Part shown: positions 1 to 6,128 of the stretch, one piece after another
Position numbering within the stretch: position 1 is the stretch's first letter
Layout: every line of letters starts with the position of its first letter
Assembly: GCA_027489835.1 (NCBI GenBank)
Contig: JAIXZF010000016.1
Span: 1-6,332, forward strand
Source of the DNA: Hyphomicrobiales bacterium
Lineage (GTDB): Bacteria; Pseudomonadota; Alphaproteobacteria; Rhizobiales; Beijerinckiaceae
Direction of reading: 5' to 3'
DNA length: 6,332 nucleotides
Made by a program: the position numbers and the translations under genes
The notes under the pieces: generated by a model
What the model saw: only the letters and a program-made list of their open reading frames with translations
Told to the model about the DNA's origin: nothing
Database searches by the model: none

Positions 1-794
1 GTGCCGGCGTCGACGAAGGGGTTGCCGTCGCGATCGCCGCCGATCCAGTTGCCCATCCGGAAGAAGGAGGCGACCGGGCCGCCCAGATGCTCCTCGAGCT
101 CGGCGTAGAGGGCGGGGATCTCCGTGAGGAACGTGCGCTCGTAGTAACCCACCACGTTCTGGATCTCGTCGCGCACGGTCAGCCTGGTGTCGCGCAGGAT
201 GCGCGTCTGCCAGAGCTGGGTGATGCGGGCGCGCAATAGGGCGGCGTTGCGCTCGCGCTCGCGCGGGCCCTGCAGCATGTCGCGTTCGGCGAGCAGGCGG
301 GCGATCTCGCGCTCGGCGTCCAGCGTGCTCTTGCGCTGCACCTCGGTGGGATGGGCGGTCAGCACGGGCGAGACATAGGCGCCGGCGAGCTTCTCGACGA
401 TGGCGGCGCGGCTCGTGCCCGCTTCCTCGAGCCGGCGCAGGCTGCGGGCCAGCGAGCCCTCCTGATGCTCGCCCCGCGCCTGCCTCAGATTGCGCCGGCG
501 GATGTGATGGCGATCCTCGGCGATGTTGGCGAGATGCGAGAAATAGCTGAAGGCGCGGATGACCGAGACCGTCTCGGCCGGCGAGAGCTGGCGCAGAACG
601 GTTTGAAGCTGGCGGCCGGCCGCCTCGTCGGCGTTGCGGCTGAAGGCGACGCTCAGGCGGCGGATGGTCTCGATCACCTCGAAAGCGGCCTCCCCGTCCT
701 GGTCGCGGACGGTGTCGCCGAGGATCTGGCCGAGAAGCCGCATGTCCTGCGTCAGCGGCAAGTCCTTGTCGGGATGATCGGGGGTGTGGAGCAC
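1..794 (-). CDS. ppc: Phosphoenolpyruvate carboxylase, N-terminal part (cut by window edge)
   Basis: PEP carboxylase adds bicarbonate to phosphoenolpyruvate to give oxaloacetate, the cytoplasmic anaplerotic step that refills the TCA cycle. The reverse strand is open without a frameshift for about 264 codons and runs off the left edge, so roughly the first quarter to third of a typical ~900-residue enzyme is present. Diagnostic blocks: LLGQILGDTVRDQDGEA near residues 20-36; VLTAHPTEVQRKS with the family's essential histidine at about residue 148 (codon 353-351; His138 in E. coli); and WIGGDRDGNPFV at the window edge, part of the PEP/bicarbonate site. I chose the GTG at 794 because GGAAGG lies a few bases upstream and the N-terminal length then fits the family. 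An in-frame ATG at 857 (21 codons more) has a poorer ribosome site and adds a basic tail unlike the family. The gene follows the glycosylase by 95 bp and may share its transcript. Identity is certain; the start is moderately sure. Confidence 0.95.
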   Translation of the reverse strand, partial: MLHTPDHPDKDLPLTQDMRLLGQILGDTVRDQDGEAAFEVIETIRRLSVAFSRNADEAAGRQLQTVLRQLSPAETVSVIRAFSYFSHLANIAEDRHHIRRRNLRQARGEHQEGSLARSLRRLEEAGTSRAAIVEKLAGAYVSPVLTAHPTEVQRKSTLDAEREIARLLAERDMLQGPRERERNAALLRARITQLWQTRILRDTRLTVRDEIQNVVGYYERTFLTEIPALYAELEEHLGGPVASFFRMGNWIGGDRDGNPFVDAG

Positions 795-889
795 GTCGCG
801 TTCCTTCCGGCCTGCGGACAGTTTCGCAGATCGGACACGTCGCAAAACCCGGACCATTCCGGATGGCGGAACAGTTCAGACGGCAGGGC

Positions 890-1534
890 TCAGACGGCCA
901 CACCCTCGCGCGTCTTGACGGCGTTGTAATAGCTCCAGAGCAGGCGAGCCGCGACGGCTCGCCACGGCGACCAGGCGGCCGCCATCTCGGACAGCTCTCT
1001 GACGCCGGGCCGCGCCGGCAGGCCGAAGCCGATGCGTACGGCCTCCTGCAGGGCGAGGTCGCCCGCGGCGAACACATCGGCATGGCCCAGATGGAACATG
1101 AGGTAGATGTCGGCGGTCCAGGGCCCGATGCCCTTCACGCCCGTCATCATCGCGTGAACCTCGTCGGGCGCGGCCGTATCGAGGAAGGCGAAGTCGAGCC
1201 GTCCCTCGGCGGCTGCCTCGGCGATGGCGCGCAGCGTCCTGACCTTTGGCCCCGACAGCCCGCAGGCGCGCAGCTCCTCCTCGGTCGCGGCGCGGATGTG
1301 GTCGTGGCACAGATCCGGGTAGCACGCGGCGACACGCGCCCAGATGGCCCGGGCCGAGGCCACGGAGAGCTGCTGCGAGACGATGGTCTGCGCGAGGCCC
1401 TCGAAGCCCGCCTTCGCGCGGCGCAGGGGCAGCGGGCTCGCCGCCTCGACCAGCGGGGCGAAGCGCGGATCGAGCCGGACGAGGTCCGCGAGCCCTTCGG
1501 CGATGTCACTCTCGCATTCGATTCGCCTGGCCAT
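890..1534 (-). CDS. HhH-GPD DNA glycosylase, AlkA-type (DNA-3-methyladenine glycosylase II family)
   Basis: A 214-residue base-excision-repair enzyme expected to cut the N-glycosidic bond of alkylated bases such as 3-methyladenine. Seen: AQTIVSQQLSVASARAIW at about residues 48-65, the typical first conserved block; the helix-hairpin-helix GVKGIGPWTAD at 132-142, which binds the DNA backbone; then DVFAAGDLALQ, whose Asp159 aligns with catalytic Asp238 of E. coli AlkA. The Cys4 iron-sulfur cluster of the Nth/MutY branch is absent, as expected for AlkA-type enzymes. The protein is shorter than E. coli AlkA (~280 residues) and lacks its N-terminal subdomain, resembling compact bacterial, archaeal and yeast Mag-type forms. 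There is no Ada-type regulator domain. The ATG at 1534 has a weak GGATGAG upstream. The gene is divergent from gluQ and ppc follows in the same direction. Family is near certain; substrate range is inferred. Confidence 0.92.
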   Translation of the reverse strand: MARRIECESDIAEGLADLVRLDPRFAPLVEAASPLPLRRAKAGFEGLAQTIVSQQLSVASARAIWARVAACYPDLCHDHIRAATEEELRACGLSGPKVRTLRAIAEAAAEGRLDFAFLDTAAPDEVHAMMTGVKGIGPWTADIYLMFHLGHADVFAAGDLALQEAVRIGFGLPARPGVRELSEMAAAWSPWRAVAARLLWSYYNAVKTREGVAV

Positions 1535-1583
1535 GTCTCATCCGTCTTCGCGATGCCGCGTTTGTCCGCCACTGTGCCGAGCC

Positions 1584-2519
1584 ATGCAAGAGCCCGTGAC
1601 GCAACCCGTTTTCCGATTCGCGCCGAGCCCGAACGGGCGGCTGCACCTGGGCCATGCCCTTTCGGCGCTGCGCAACGAGGCCGAGGCGGCGCGGCTCGGG
1701 GGCAAGCTGCTGCTGAGGATCGAGGACATCGACCCGACCCGCTGCCGGCCCGAGTTCGAGGCTCACATCCGCGACGACCTCGACTGGCTGGGCATCGCCT
1801 TCGCGGGCGAGCCCCGCCGGCAATCGGAGCATCTGGCGGAGCACGGGGTGTTGCTCGACCGGCTGGCGGCACGGGGCCTGCTCTACCCGTGCGCCTGCAG
1901 CCGCACCGCGATCCGGGAGGCGGCGGACGCGTCGGGCGCCGAGCCGCTGCGGGATCCGGACGGTGCGATCCTGTATCCGGGCACGTGCCGGGCGCTGTCC
2001 GGGGCGCAGCGCACGGAGCGTGTCGCGTCTGGGGAGCCCCATGCGCTGAGGCTCGACATGGCGGCCGCGATCGAGGCGGCGGGCCGCCAGCTCAGCTACG
2101 TCCGCTTCTGGCCGGACGGGCGCGAGGCCGAGGTCAGGGCGCAGCCCGCGCGCTGGGGCGACGTCACGCTGGCGCGGAAGGAGACGCCGACCAGCTATCA
2201 CCTGGCGGTGGTGGCGGACGACGCGGCCCAGGGCGTGACGCATGTGGTGCGCGGGGAGGACCTCGAGGCGGCGACCGACGTGCATGTGTTGCTGCAGGTC
2301 CTGCTCGGGCTGCCGACGCCGCGCTACCAGTTCCATGAGCTCGTGCTCGACGAGAGCCACGACAAGCTCTCCAAGAGCCGGGGCTCGACGACGCTGGCGC
2401 AGTTGCGGGCCGAGGGGCTGACCGCGCGCGAGGCGCGCCTCAGGCTCGGCTTTCCTGTCCCGTCAGGGCCGGACGCCGAGCACGGCGAGCCAGATCACCA
2501 TGGTTCCGACCGACAATAG
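1584..2519 (+). CDS. gluQ: Glutamyl-Q tRNA(Asp) synthetase
   Basis: A paralogue of the glutamyl-tRNA synthetase catalytic core, without the anticodon-binding domain, that activates glutamate and attaches it to queuosine at position 34 of tRNA(Asp). Seen in 311 residues: RFAPSPNGRLHLGH at 11-24, with HLGH as the class I HIGH motif; RIEDIDPTR at 45-53; the zinc site Cys103, Cys105, Tyr131, Cys135 (CxC...YxxxC as in E. coli YadB); and KLSKS at 261-265 as the KMSKS motif. Length and the missing C-terminal domain separate it from GltX (~470 residues). The ATG at 1584 is preferred because homology starts about 10 residues later; GTG at 1596 is an alternative and neither has a strong ribosome site. 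The last ~20 residues, after RLRLGFP, look non-conserved and are encoded antisense to the permease gene end. No dksA lies next to it, unlike in enterobacteria. The role implies that the host makes or salvages queuosine, which the window cannot show. Confidence 0.94.
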   Translation: MQEPVTQPVFRFAPSPNGRLHLGHALSALRNEAEAARLGGKLLLRIEDIDPTRCRPEFEAHIRDDLDWLGIAFAGEPRRQSEHLAEHGVLLDRLAARGLLYPCACSRTAIREAADASGAEPLRDPDGAILYPGTCRALSGAQRTERVASGEPHALRLDMAAAIEAAGRQLSYVRFWPDGREAEVRAQPARWGDVTLARKETPTSYHLAVVADDAAQGVTHVVRGEDLEAATDVHVLLQVLLGLPTPRYQFHELVLDESHDKLSKSRGSTTLAQLRAEGLTAREARLRLGFPVPSGPDAEHGEPDHHGSDRQ

Positions 2520-3383
2520 GGTCGACAGGGCGATGGCGGTCGAGGCCTCGGCCATGCCTTCCTTGTAGCGTTCGGCGAAGAGATAGGCGTTGATGCCGCA
2601 CGGGCAGGCGGCGAACATCACGGCCACGCCGGACCAGGCCGGAGGCATATCGAAGACCCGGGTGGCCAACAGGAACACGATCAGCGGGTGCAGCAGCAGC
2701 TTGAGCGCGCTGAGGATGGCCGGCAGCTTCAGTCCGCTCTCCAGCCCGTAACTATGGAGCGCGATGCCGAGGCAGATGAGCGCGCAGGGCACGGCGGTGG
2801 CGGCGAGGCCGTCCACCACGGTCCAGAGCACGTCGGGCGCGACCGGCACCAGCGGGCGGAAGAGCGAGCCCAGGATGATGCCGATGATGATGGGGTGGGT
2901 GGCGAGCTTGCGCAGGATCACCGCCGGCGAAGCGCCGCGCCCTTCGGCCAGGAGCGTCGCCGCCGTCATGGTCACCGGCAGGTGCACCGCCAGAAGCAGC
3001 GCGAGCGGAACGGCGCCCGCTTCCCCGAAGGCTTTCAGGATGACGGGAATGCCGACCAGCACCGTGTTTGACTGGGCCGCGGCGAAGCCGCAGGCCACGG
3101 TGGCCGGGCCCGAGCGCCGGAAGACGCGCGAGGCGACCAGCATGGCCAGCGCCCAGCACACGGCGACGCCGGTAAAATAGGCGATCCAGTAGCCCCAGGG
3201 CTGCACGGCGGGGATTTCGGCGCGCGCCAGCGTCCGGAACAGCAGGCACGGCACGGCGAGGGTGAAGACGTAATCGGACAGCCCGTCGCCGGTGCGCGGG
3301 CCGAGAATGGACAGGCGCCGCCCCGCATAGCCGACAGAAATCAGGACGAAGACCGGCAGGACGGTCAGGAACAGCGCAAGCAT
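2463..3383 (-). CDS. AEC-family transporter (auxin efflux carrier / malonate permease-like)
   Basis: A 306-residue inner-membrane permease of the auxin efflux carrier superfamily (TC 2.A.69), whose bacterial members are secondary carriers linked to malonate, malate or other small solutes. About ten hydrophobic segments are visible, for example residues 2-19, 66-84, 106-117, 123-144, 163-173, 193-209, 224-240, 252-268 and 283-303. Family marks are the start FLTVLPVFVLISVGYAGRR, TLAVPCLLFRTLA near 41-53, AAQSNTVLVGIPV at 102-114 and AACPCGINAYLFAERY at 258-273. The substrate cannot be read from the sequence. The start lies 33 bp after the M23 peptidase stop, so the two genes are probably one transcript. 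The ATG at 3383 has no good ribosome site: AGAGG lies about 14 bases upstream, closer to an out-of-frame ATG at 3394. The 3' end overlaps gluQ on the other strand by 57 bp. Confidence 0.9.
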   Translation of the reverse strand: MLALFLTVLPVFVLISVGYAGRRLSILGPRTGDGLSDYVFTLAVPCLLFRTLARAEIPAVQPWGYWIAYFTGVAVCWALAMLVASRVFRRSGPATVACGFAAAQSNTVLVGIPVILKAFGEAGAVPLALLLAVHLPVTMTAATLLAEGRGASPAVILRKLATHPIIIGIILGSLFRPLVPVAPDVLWTVVDGLAATAVPCALICLGIALHSYGLESGLKLPAILSALKLLLHPLIVFLLATRVFDMPPAWSGVAVMFAACPCGINAYLFAERYKEGMAEASTAIALSTLLSVGTMVIWLAVLGVRP

Positions 3384-3416
3384 AGGGTCGTCATGCGCCT
3401 CTGCGCGTTCTGAAGG

Positions 3417-5510
3417 TCAGTTGGAGCGGGTGTCGCGCTGCTGGGCGACGACGCGCGAGCCGCCGCCGCGCACGATGAGATCGTCGATGGCCTCGCGCTG
3501 GCGGCGGAACTCGGTGAGCACCCGCCCGTCGAGCTCGCGCCCGCGCGGAAGCCTGATCTTCATCGGATTGACGAAGCTGCCGTTGACGATGACCTCGTAA
3601 TGCAGGTGCGGGCCAGTGGAGAGGCCCGAATTGCCGATGGCGCCGATGACCTGGCCCTGGCGGACCCTGGCCCCTTCGGCGATGCCGCGCCCGAAGGTCG
3701 ACATGTGCGAATAGGCGGTGACGTAGCCATTGGCGTGCTGGATCTCGACGCGGCGGCCATAGCCTGAATCCCAGCCCGCCTTGATGACCGTGCCGTGGCC
3801 GGCAGCCAGGATCGGGGTGCCGACCCGGCCATTGGCCCAGTCGACGCCGGTGTGCATCTTCCCGTAGCGCAGGATCGGGTGGTAGCGCATGCCGAAGCCC
3901 GAGCGCATCTCGACATCGCCCGCCACCGGCTTGCGCAGCAGGAACTTCTTCAGCGAGCGGCCTTCCTCGTCGAAGAAGTCGATGATGCCGTCATCGGGCG
4001 CATGGAAGCGGTAGACCCGCCGCGTCTCGCCGCCGACCGAGAGCGAGGCATAAAGAAGCTCGGTGCGGCTGCCCTCGCCGTCATCCTCATCGGTGAAGAT
4101 GACCTCGAGGCTGTCGCCCCCGCCGACGCGGCGCTGAAAATCGAGGTCATGGGCGAAGATGCGCACCATCTCGTCGATGAGCGGCCTCGGCATCTCGTAG
4201 CGAAGCGCGGTCTCGTAAAGGCTGTCGTAGAGCCGGGCGCCGGTGCCTTCCTGATCGGTGTCCTCGTCCTCGTCGCCGGATGCGGGCCGGCCGAGCCGGG
4301 CCGCGCGGCGGGGACGGGGCTCTTCCTCCTGCGCCATCTGCACGGGCACGAAGACGCCGCGGTCATCGACCGCGGCCATCATCTCGACCCTGCCCTCATT
4401 GACCAGCGAAACCCGGACGATCTGGCGCGGCTCGCCCGGCCGCGTGCCGGCGACCGTGGTGATCTGCACCACCTGTCCCTCGGGCAGGCCCTGCACGCGC
4501 TGCCGGCCGCCGAGCGCTGCCGTGATGGTGCGGAACTGCTCGGGCGTCGCACCCGCTGCGCGCATCACCGTCTCCAGCGTCTCGCCGCGGCGGATCAGCA
4601 GGACGCGCTCCTCGACCGGCGCCTCGCGCGTCGCGGCGGCGCGGGTCTTGGCGAGCTCGGTGACGTTCTCGGGGACAACGCGGACCTCGATGTTGGAGAA
4701 GTTCGTTTCGGTGGCCGGCGCATAGGACAAAGGACCGACCGGCGCCTCGCCCGGCGTGCGCAGGGTGCGGCTGAGCATGAGCTGGGGCGGAATCGGCAGG
4801 ACGGCGCGGCGGCCCGATGCCGCCTGGTTGGCGCGCTCCTCCTCGAGCTGCGCGATCACCTCGGCGTCGGACAGCCCGCCGGGGGCATTGCCGAACGCCA
4901 CGGAGCCAAGGTCGCGCTTGACGATCGAGACGTCGGCGTCTGGCATGTCGGCGGCAGGCGCCTCGGCCGCGCGCTCGACCGTCGGCCCGCCTTCCGCGAA
5001 CAGGCGCAGGGGGTTGAAGGGCGGGATGTCGGCGGTCAGCGAGCCGGCCGTGAGCGAAAGCCCGGCGGAGAGCCGCACGAAGGGACGGTTCTTGATGACC
5101 TCGCGATCGCCGACGCGCTGGGCGAAGGGGGCGCGGATGACCTGCCGGGCGGTGGGGAGAGCGGCCTGCTGAACCAGCTTGTCGCCCTTGCGCGCGGAGG
5201 GGACTGCGGTCTGTGCGCCAGTCTCGGTTGCCTCGACCGGCTCGGGCGCCTCGGCGAAGGTGGTGTCGCCCTGCACGGCTATATAGACGGCGCCGCCGAG
5301 AAGGGCGCAGCCGCAGACGCCGACGAGCAGGCTGGCCATGAGCCAGCGATACGAGAAACCGTGGCGCTCGGTGGCCGGGTGACGCGCGCCGTCCAGGGTG
5401 ATGGCCGGCTCATCCCCAAGCGCGGGCAGCGCGGCGCGGCCCTCGGCCAGGCTCCTGCGCGCGGCGGGAGCCTGAACGGCCTGGGACAGGACCGGTGTCT
5501 GGCTGTTCAT
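3417..5510 (-). CDS. Membrane-anchored M23 (LytM-type) peptidoglycan metallopeptidase with LysM-like region
   Basis: A 697-residue cell-wall hydrolase expected to cut peptide cross-links of periplasmic peptidoglycan. Order of parts: a cytoplasmic N-terminus of ~56 residues; one membrane segment at about 57-80 acting as a signal anchor; a long linker rich in Ala, Pro and Glu (81-300); a LysM/OapA-like stretch RRGETLETVMRAAGATPEQF at 307-326; a very acidic patch near 413-421; and the M23 domain at about 530-655. The zinc and catalytic residues are all present: His553 and Asp557 in MHTGVD, His602 in YSHMS, and His635 and His637 in GPHLHYEV, so the enzyme should be active rather than a degenerate LytM regulator. 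The order membrane anchor, LysM-like, M23 resembles E. coli MepM; rhizobia also have large anchored M23 proteins linked to polar growth (RgsM), a possible orthologue I cannot confirm. The ATG at 5510 is the first plausible start; AGGA lies ~13 bases upstream, a weak site. Divergent from the rRNA operon; the AEC permease follows by 33 bp. Confidence 0.92.
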   Translation of the reverse strand: MNSQTPVLSQAVQAPAARRSLAEGRAALPALGDEPAITLDGARHPATERHGFSYRWLMASLLVGVCGCALLGGAVYIAVQGDTTFAEAPEPVEATETGAQTAVPSARKGDKLVQQAALPTARQVIRAPFAQRVGDREVIKNRPFVRLSAGLSLTAGSLTADIPPFNPLRLFAEGGPTVERAAEAPAADMPDADVSIVKRDLGSVAFGNAPGGLSDAEVIAQLEEERANQAASGRRAVLPIPPQLMLSRTLRTPGEAPVGPLSYAPATETNFSNIEVRVVPENVTELAKTRAAATREAPVEERVLLIRRGETLETVMRAAGATPEQFRTITAALGGRQRVQGLPEGQVVQITTVAGTRPGEPRQIVRVSLVNEGRVEMMAAVDDRGVFVPVQMAQEEEPRPRRAARLGRPASGDEDEDTDQEGTGARLYDSLYETALRYEMPRPLIDEMVRIFAHDLDFQRRVGGGDSLEVIFTDEDDGEGSRTELLYASLSVGGETRRVYRFHAPDDGIIDFFDEEGRSLKKFLLRKPVAGDVEMRSGFGMRYHPILRYGKMHTGVDWANGRVGTPILAAGHGTVIKAGWDSGYGRRVEIQHANGYVTAYSHMSTFGRGIAEGARVRQGQVIGAIGNSGLSTGPHLHYEVIVNGSFVNPMKIRLPRGRELDGRVLTEFRRQREAIDDLIVRGGGSRVVAQQRDTRSN

Positions 5511-5798
5511 GGAGCGGGGCGCATCCTGGCGGGATCATATAAGGTGAAACGTGGCCTCCCCGGCCCGGACGCAGACCCGGAAAGGCCCATGCCCGCATTC
5601 CGGCGGAGCCCGGCGCGTCTCCGAAAGACCATGCCCCGCAACGCGGACATAATCAACCGAGCGCCCATTTCGCTTCAAAACAGCGCTTTCCGGCTATTTG
5701 GGGGCGCAATCCGCCGGATTTCGGTCCGTGCGGGCACACTGCACGAGGCCCCAACCCCGAAAAATTCGACATTCGGCAAAAAAGTTCCGAAACGGGTG
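5511..5798. other. Intergenic region between divergent M23 gene and rRNA promoter
   Basis: No convincing gene, tRNA or repeat is visible on either strand. Open frames here are out-of-frame extensions of the peptidase shadow with no family likeness. The part from about 5640 is clearly more AT-rich than the flanking genes. It must hold the peptidase promoter, but only weak reverse-strand matches are seen (GATTAT at 5654-5649 with TTGAAG at 5678-5673, 18 bp apart; and TTATAT close to the start), so none is annotated. Confidence 0.6.
5760..5794 (+). promoter_or_regulatory. Possible UP element upstream of the rRNA promoter
   Basis: Two A-tracts, A5 at 5760-5764 and A6 at 5778-5783, lie just upstream of the -35 hexamer, about 50-75 bases before the expected transcription start. 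rRNA promoters often carry A/T tracts bound by the alpha-subunit C-terminal domain of RNA polymerase. The position fits, but the sequence is not a close match to the E. coli consensus, so this is an inference. Confidence 0.4.
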
Positions 5799-5828
5799 TT
5801 GACACCCCCCCGCCTCGCCGCCTATATC
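5799..5828 (+). promoter_or_regulatory. rRNA operon promoter (sigma-70 type)
   Basis: A perfect -35 TTGACA at 5799-5804 is followed after 17 bases by CTATAT at 5822-5827, the preferred -10 form in rhizobia (consensus CTTGAC / CTATAT); TATATC with an 18-base spacer is the alternative register. The expected start is near A5835, giving a ~294-base leader before mature 16S. The bases between -10 and start (CCGCGTC) are GC-rich, the discriminator type tied to growth-rate and ppGpp control. The spacer holds a run of seven C. It is the only strong promoter seen upstream of the 16S gene. Confidence 0.85.
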
Positions 5829-5840
5829 CGCGTCACACCG

Positions 5841-5864
5841 ACGGCGACGCCACACGGCGACGCC
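5841..5864 (+). repeat. Short direct repeat just after the rRNA transcription start
   Basis: ACGGCGACGCC occurs twice without mismatch, at 5841-5851 and 5854-5864, a 13-base period. It lies a few bases after the predicted start, so it would be in the first transcribed turns of the leader. No function is known to me. Confidence 0.8.
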
Positions 5865-5891
5865 TCGACAGCGCTTCTCTTAAGAAACGGC

Positions 5892-5925
5892 TGCCGCAAC
5901 CCGAATCACAATTCGGGTGACGGCA
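5892..5925 (+). promoter_or_regulatory. Leader RNA hairpin upstream of boxA (boxB-like position)
   Basis: ACCCGAAT (5899-5906) pairs perfectly with ATTCGGGT (5911-5918) around a CACA loop. After a 2x2 internal loop, TGCCG (5892-5896) pairs with CGGCA (5921-5925). It lies 19 bases before boxA, the same order as boxB-boxA in rRNA and lambda nut-type antitermination sites. There is no T-run after it, so it is not a terminator. The structure is seen; the role is inferred. Confidence 0.65.
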
Positions 5926-5944
5926 AAAGTTGTCCCTGAAGCGC

Positions 5945-5956
5945 CGCTCTTTGACA
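5945..5956 (+). promoter_or_regulatory. rRNA antitermination boxA
   Basis: CGCTCTTTGACA matches the E. coli rrn boxA TGCTCTTTAACA at 10 of 12 positions and lies in the leader before 16S, as expected. As RNA it would be bound by NusB/NusE (S10) to assemble the rRNA antitermination complex and protect the long untranslated transcript from Rho. Its TTGACA is not a -35 box, because no -10 lies at the right distance. Confidence 0.75.
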
Positions 5957-6050
5957 AGTGCAGACAGAAAGAGAAACGTGGACGGCGATGTTCTTGCGGA
6001 CTGACCCTTCGGGTCGGTCATAGATGAGACATGGCGGTCTTGCGTTTTTC

Positions 6051-6091
6051 GAGCTCACTATTTGATCGCGAAAGCGATCGAGTGTGAACTC
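6051..6091 (+). promoter_or_regulatory. Long imperfect hairpin with GAAA tetraloop in the 16S leader
   Basis: GATCGC (6064-6069) and GCGATC (6074-6079) close a GAAA (GNRA-type) tetraloop. The stem continues with wobble pairs and small interruptions to GAGCTCAC (6051-6058) against GTGAACTC (6084-6091). It ends about 37 bases before the 16S start. It could help fold or process the precursor. There is no T-run, so it is not a terminator. Confidence 0.6.
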
Positions 6092-6128
6092 CGTCAATAC
6101 GCAGTGACCAGCCACATCAAATCTCTCC

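Larger units (their letters stand above)
5835..6128 (+). ncRNA. Transcribed 16S rRNA leader (precursor spacer)
   Basis: The stretch between the predicted start and mature 16S is non-coding and structured. It holds an 11-base direct repeat (5841-5864), a strong hairpin (5892-5925), a boxA element (5945-5956), a small hairpin (6003-6015) and a long GAAA-capped hairpin (6051-6091). Such leaders support antitermination and RNase III processing of pre-rRNA. The open frames crossing it have no recognisable product. Limits are inferred from the promoter and the 16S start. Confidence 0.7.

Noticed and set aside
351..929. 192-codon plus-strand open frame
   Set aside because: It is antisense to the ppc coding sequence, which carries the conserved TAHPTE and GGDRDGNP motifs.
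1344..1583. Longer upstream start for gluQ
   Set aside because: The extra 80 codons are antisense to the glycosylase, and the synthetase fold begins about 10 residues after the ATG at 1584.
863..2338. 491-codon plus-strand open frame
   Set aside because: It overlaps the antisense of the glycosylase and another frame of gluQ, both with clear motifs. Its Arg/Gly/Ala-rich product is a GC-skew shadow.
1506..2360. 284-codon minus-strand open frame opposite gluQ
   Set aside because: It is antisense to a gluQ with all its motifs; its Arg-rich product resembles nothing.
5649..5678. Promoter for the M23 gene (minus strand, TTGAAG / GATTAT, 18-bp spacer)
   Set aside because: Both hexamers are weak and such matches are expected by chance in this AT-richer stretch; not strong enough to annotate.
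3795..5939. 714-codon plus-strand open frame opposite the M23 gene
   Set aside because: The reverse strand codes for a protein with a complete M23 active site. This frame is its shadow, extended into the intergenic region through the rRNA promoter, and has no recognisable domain.
5951..5979. Second rRNA promoter with TTGACA at 5951-5956
   Set aside because: Bases 17 downstream (AAACGT) are no -10 box, and the hexamer belongs to boxA.
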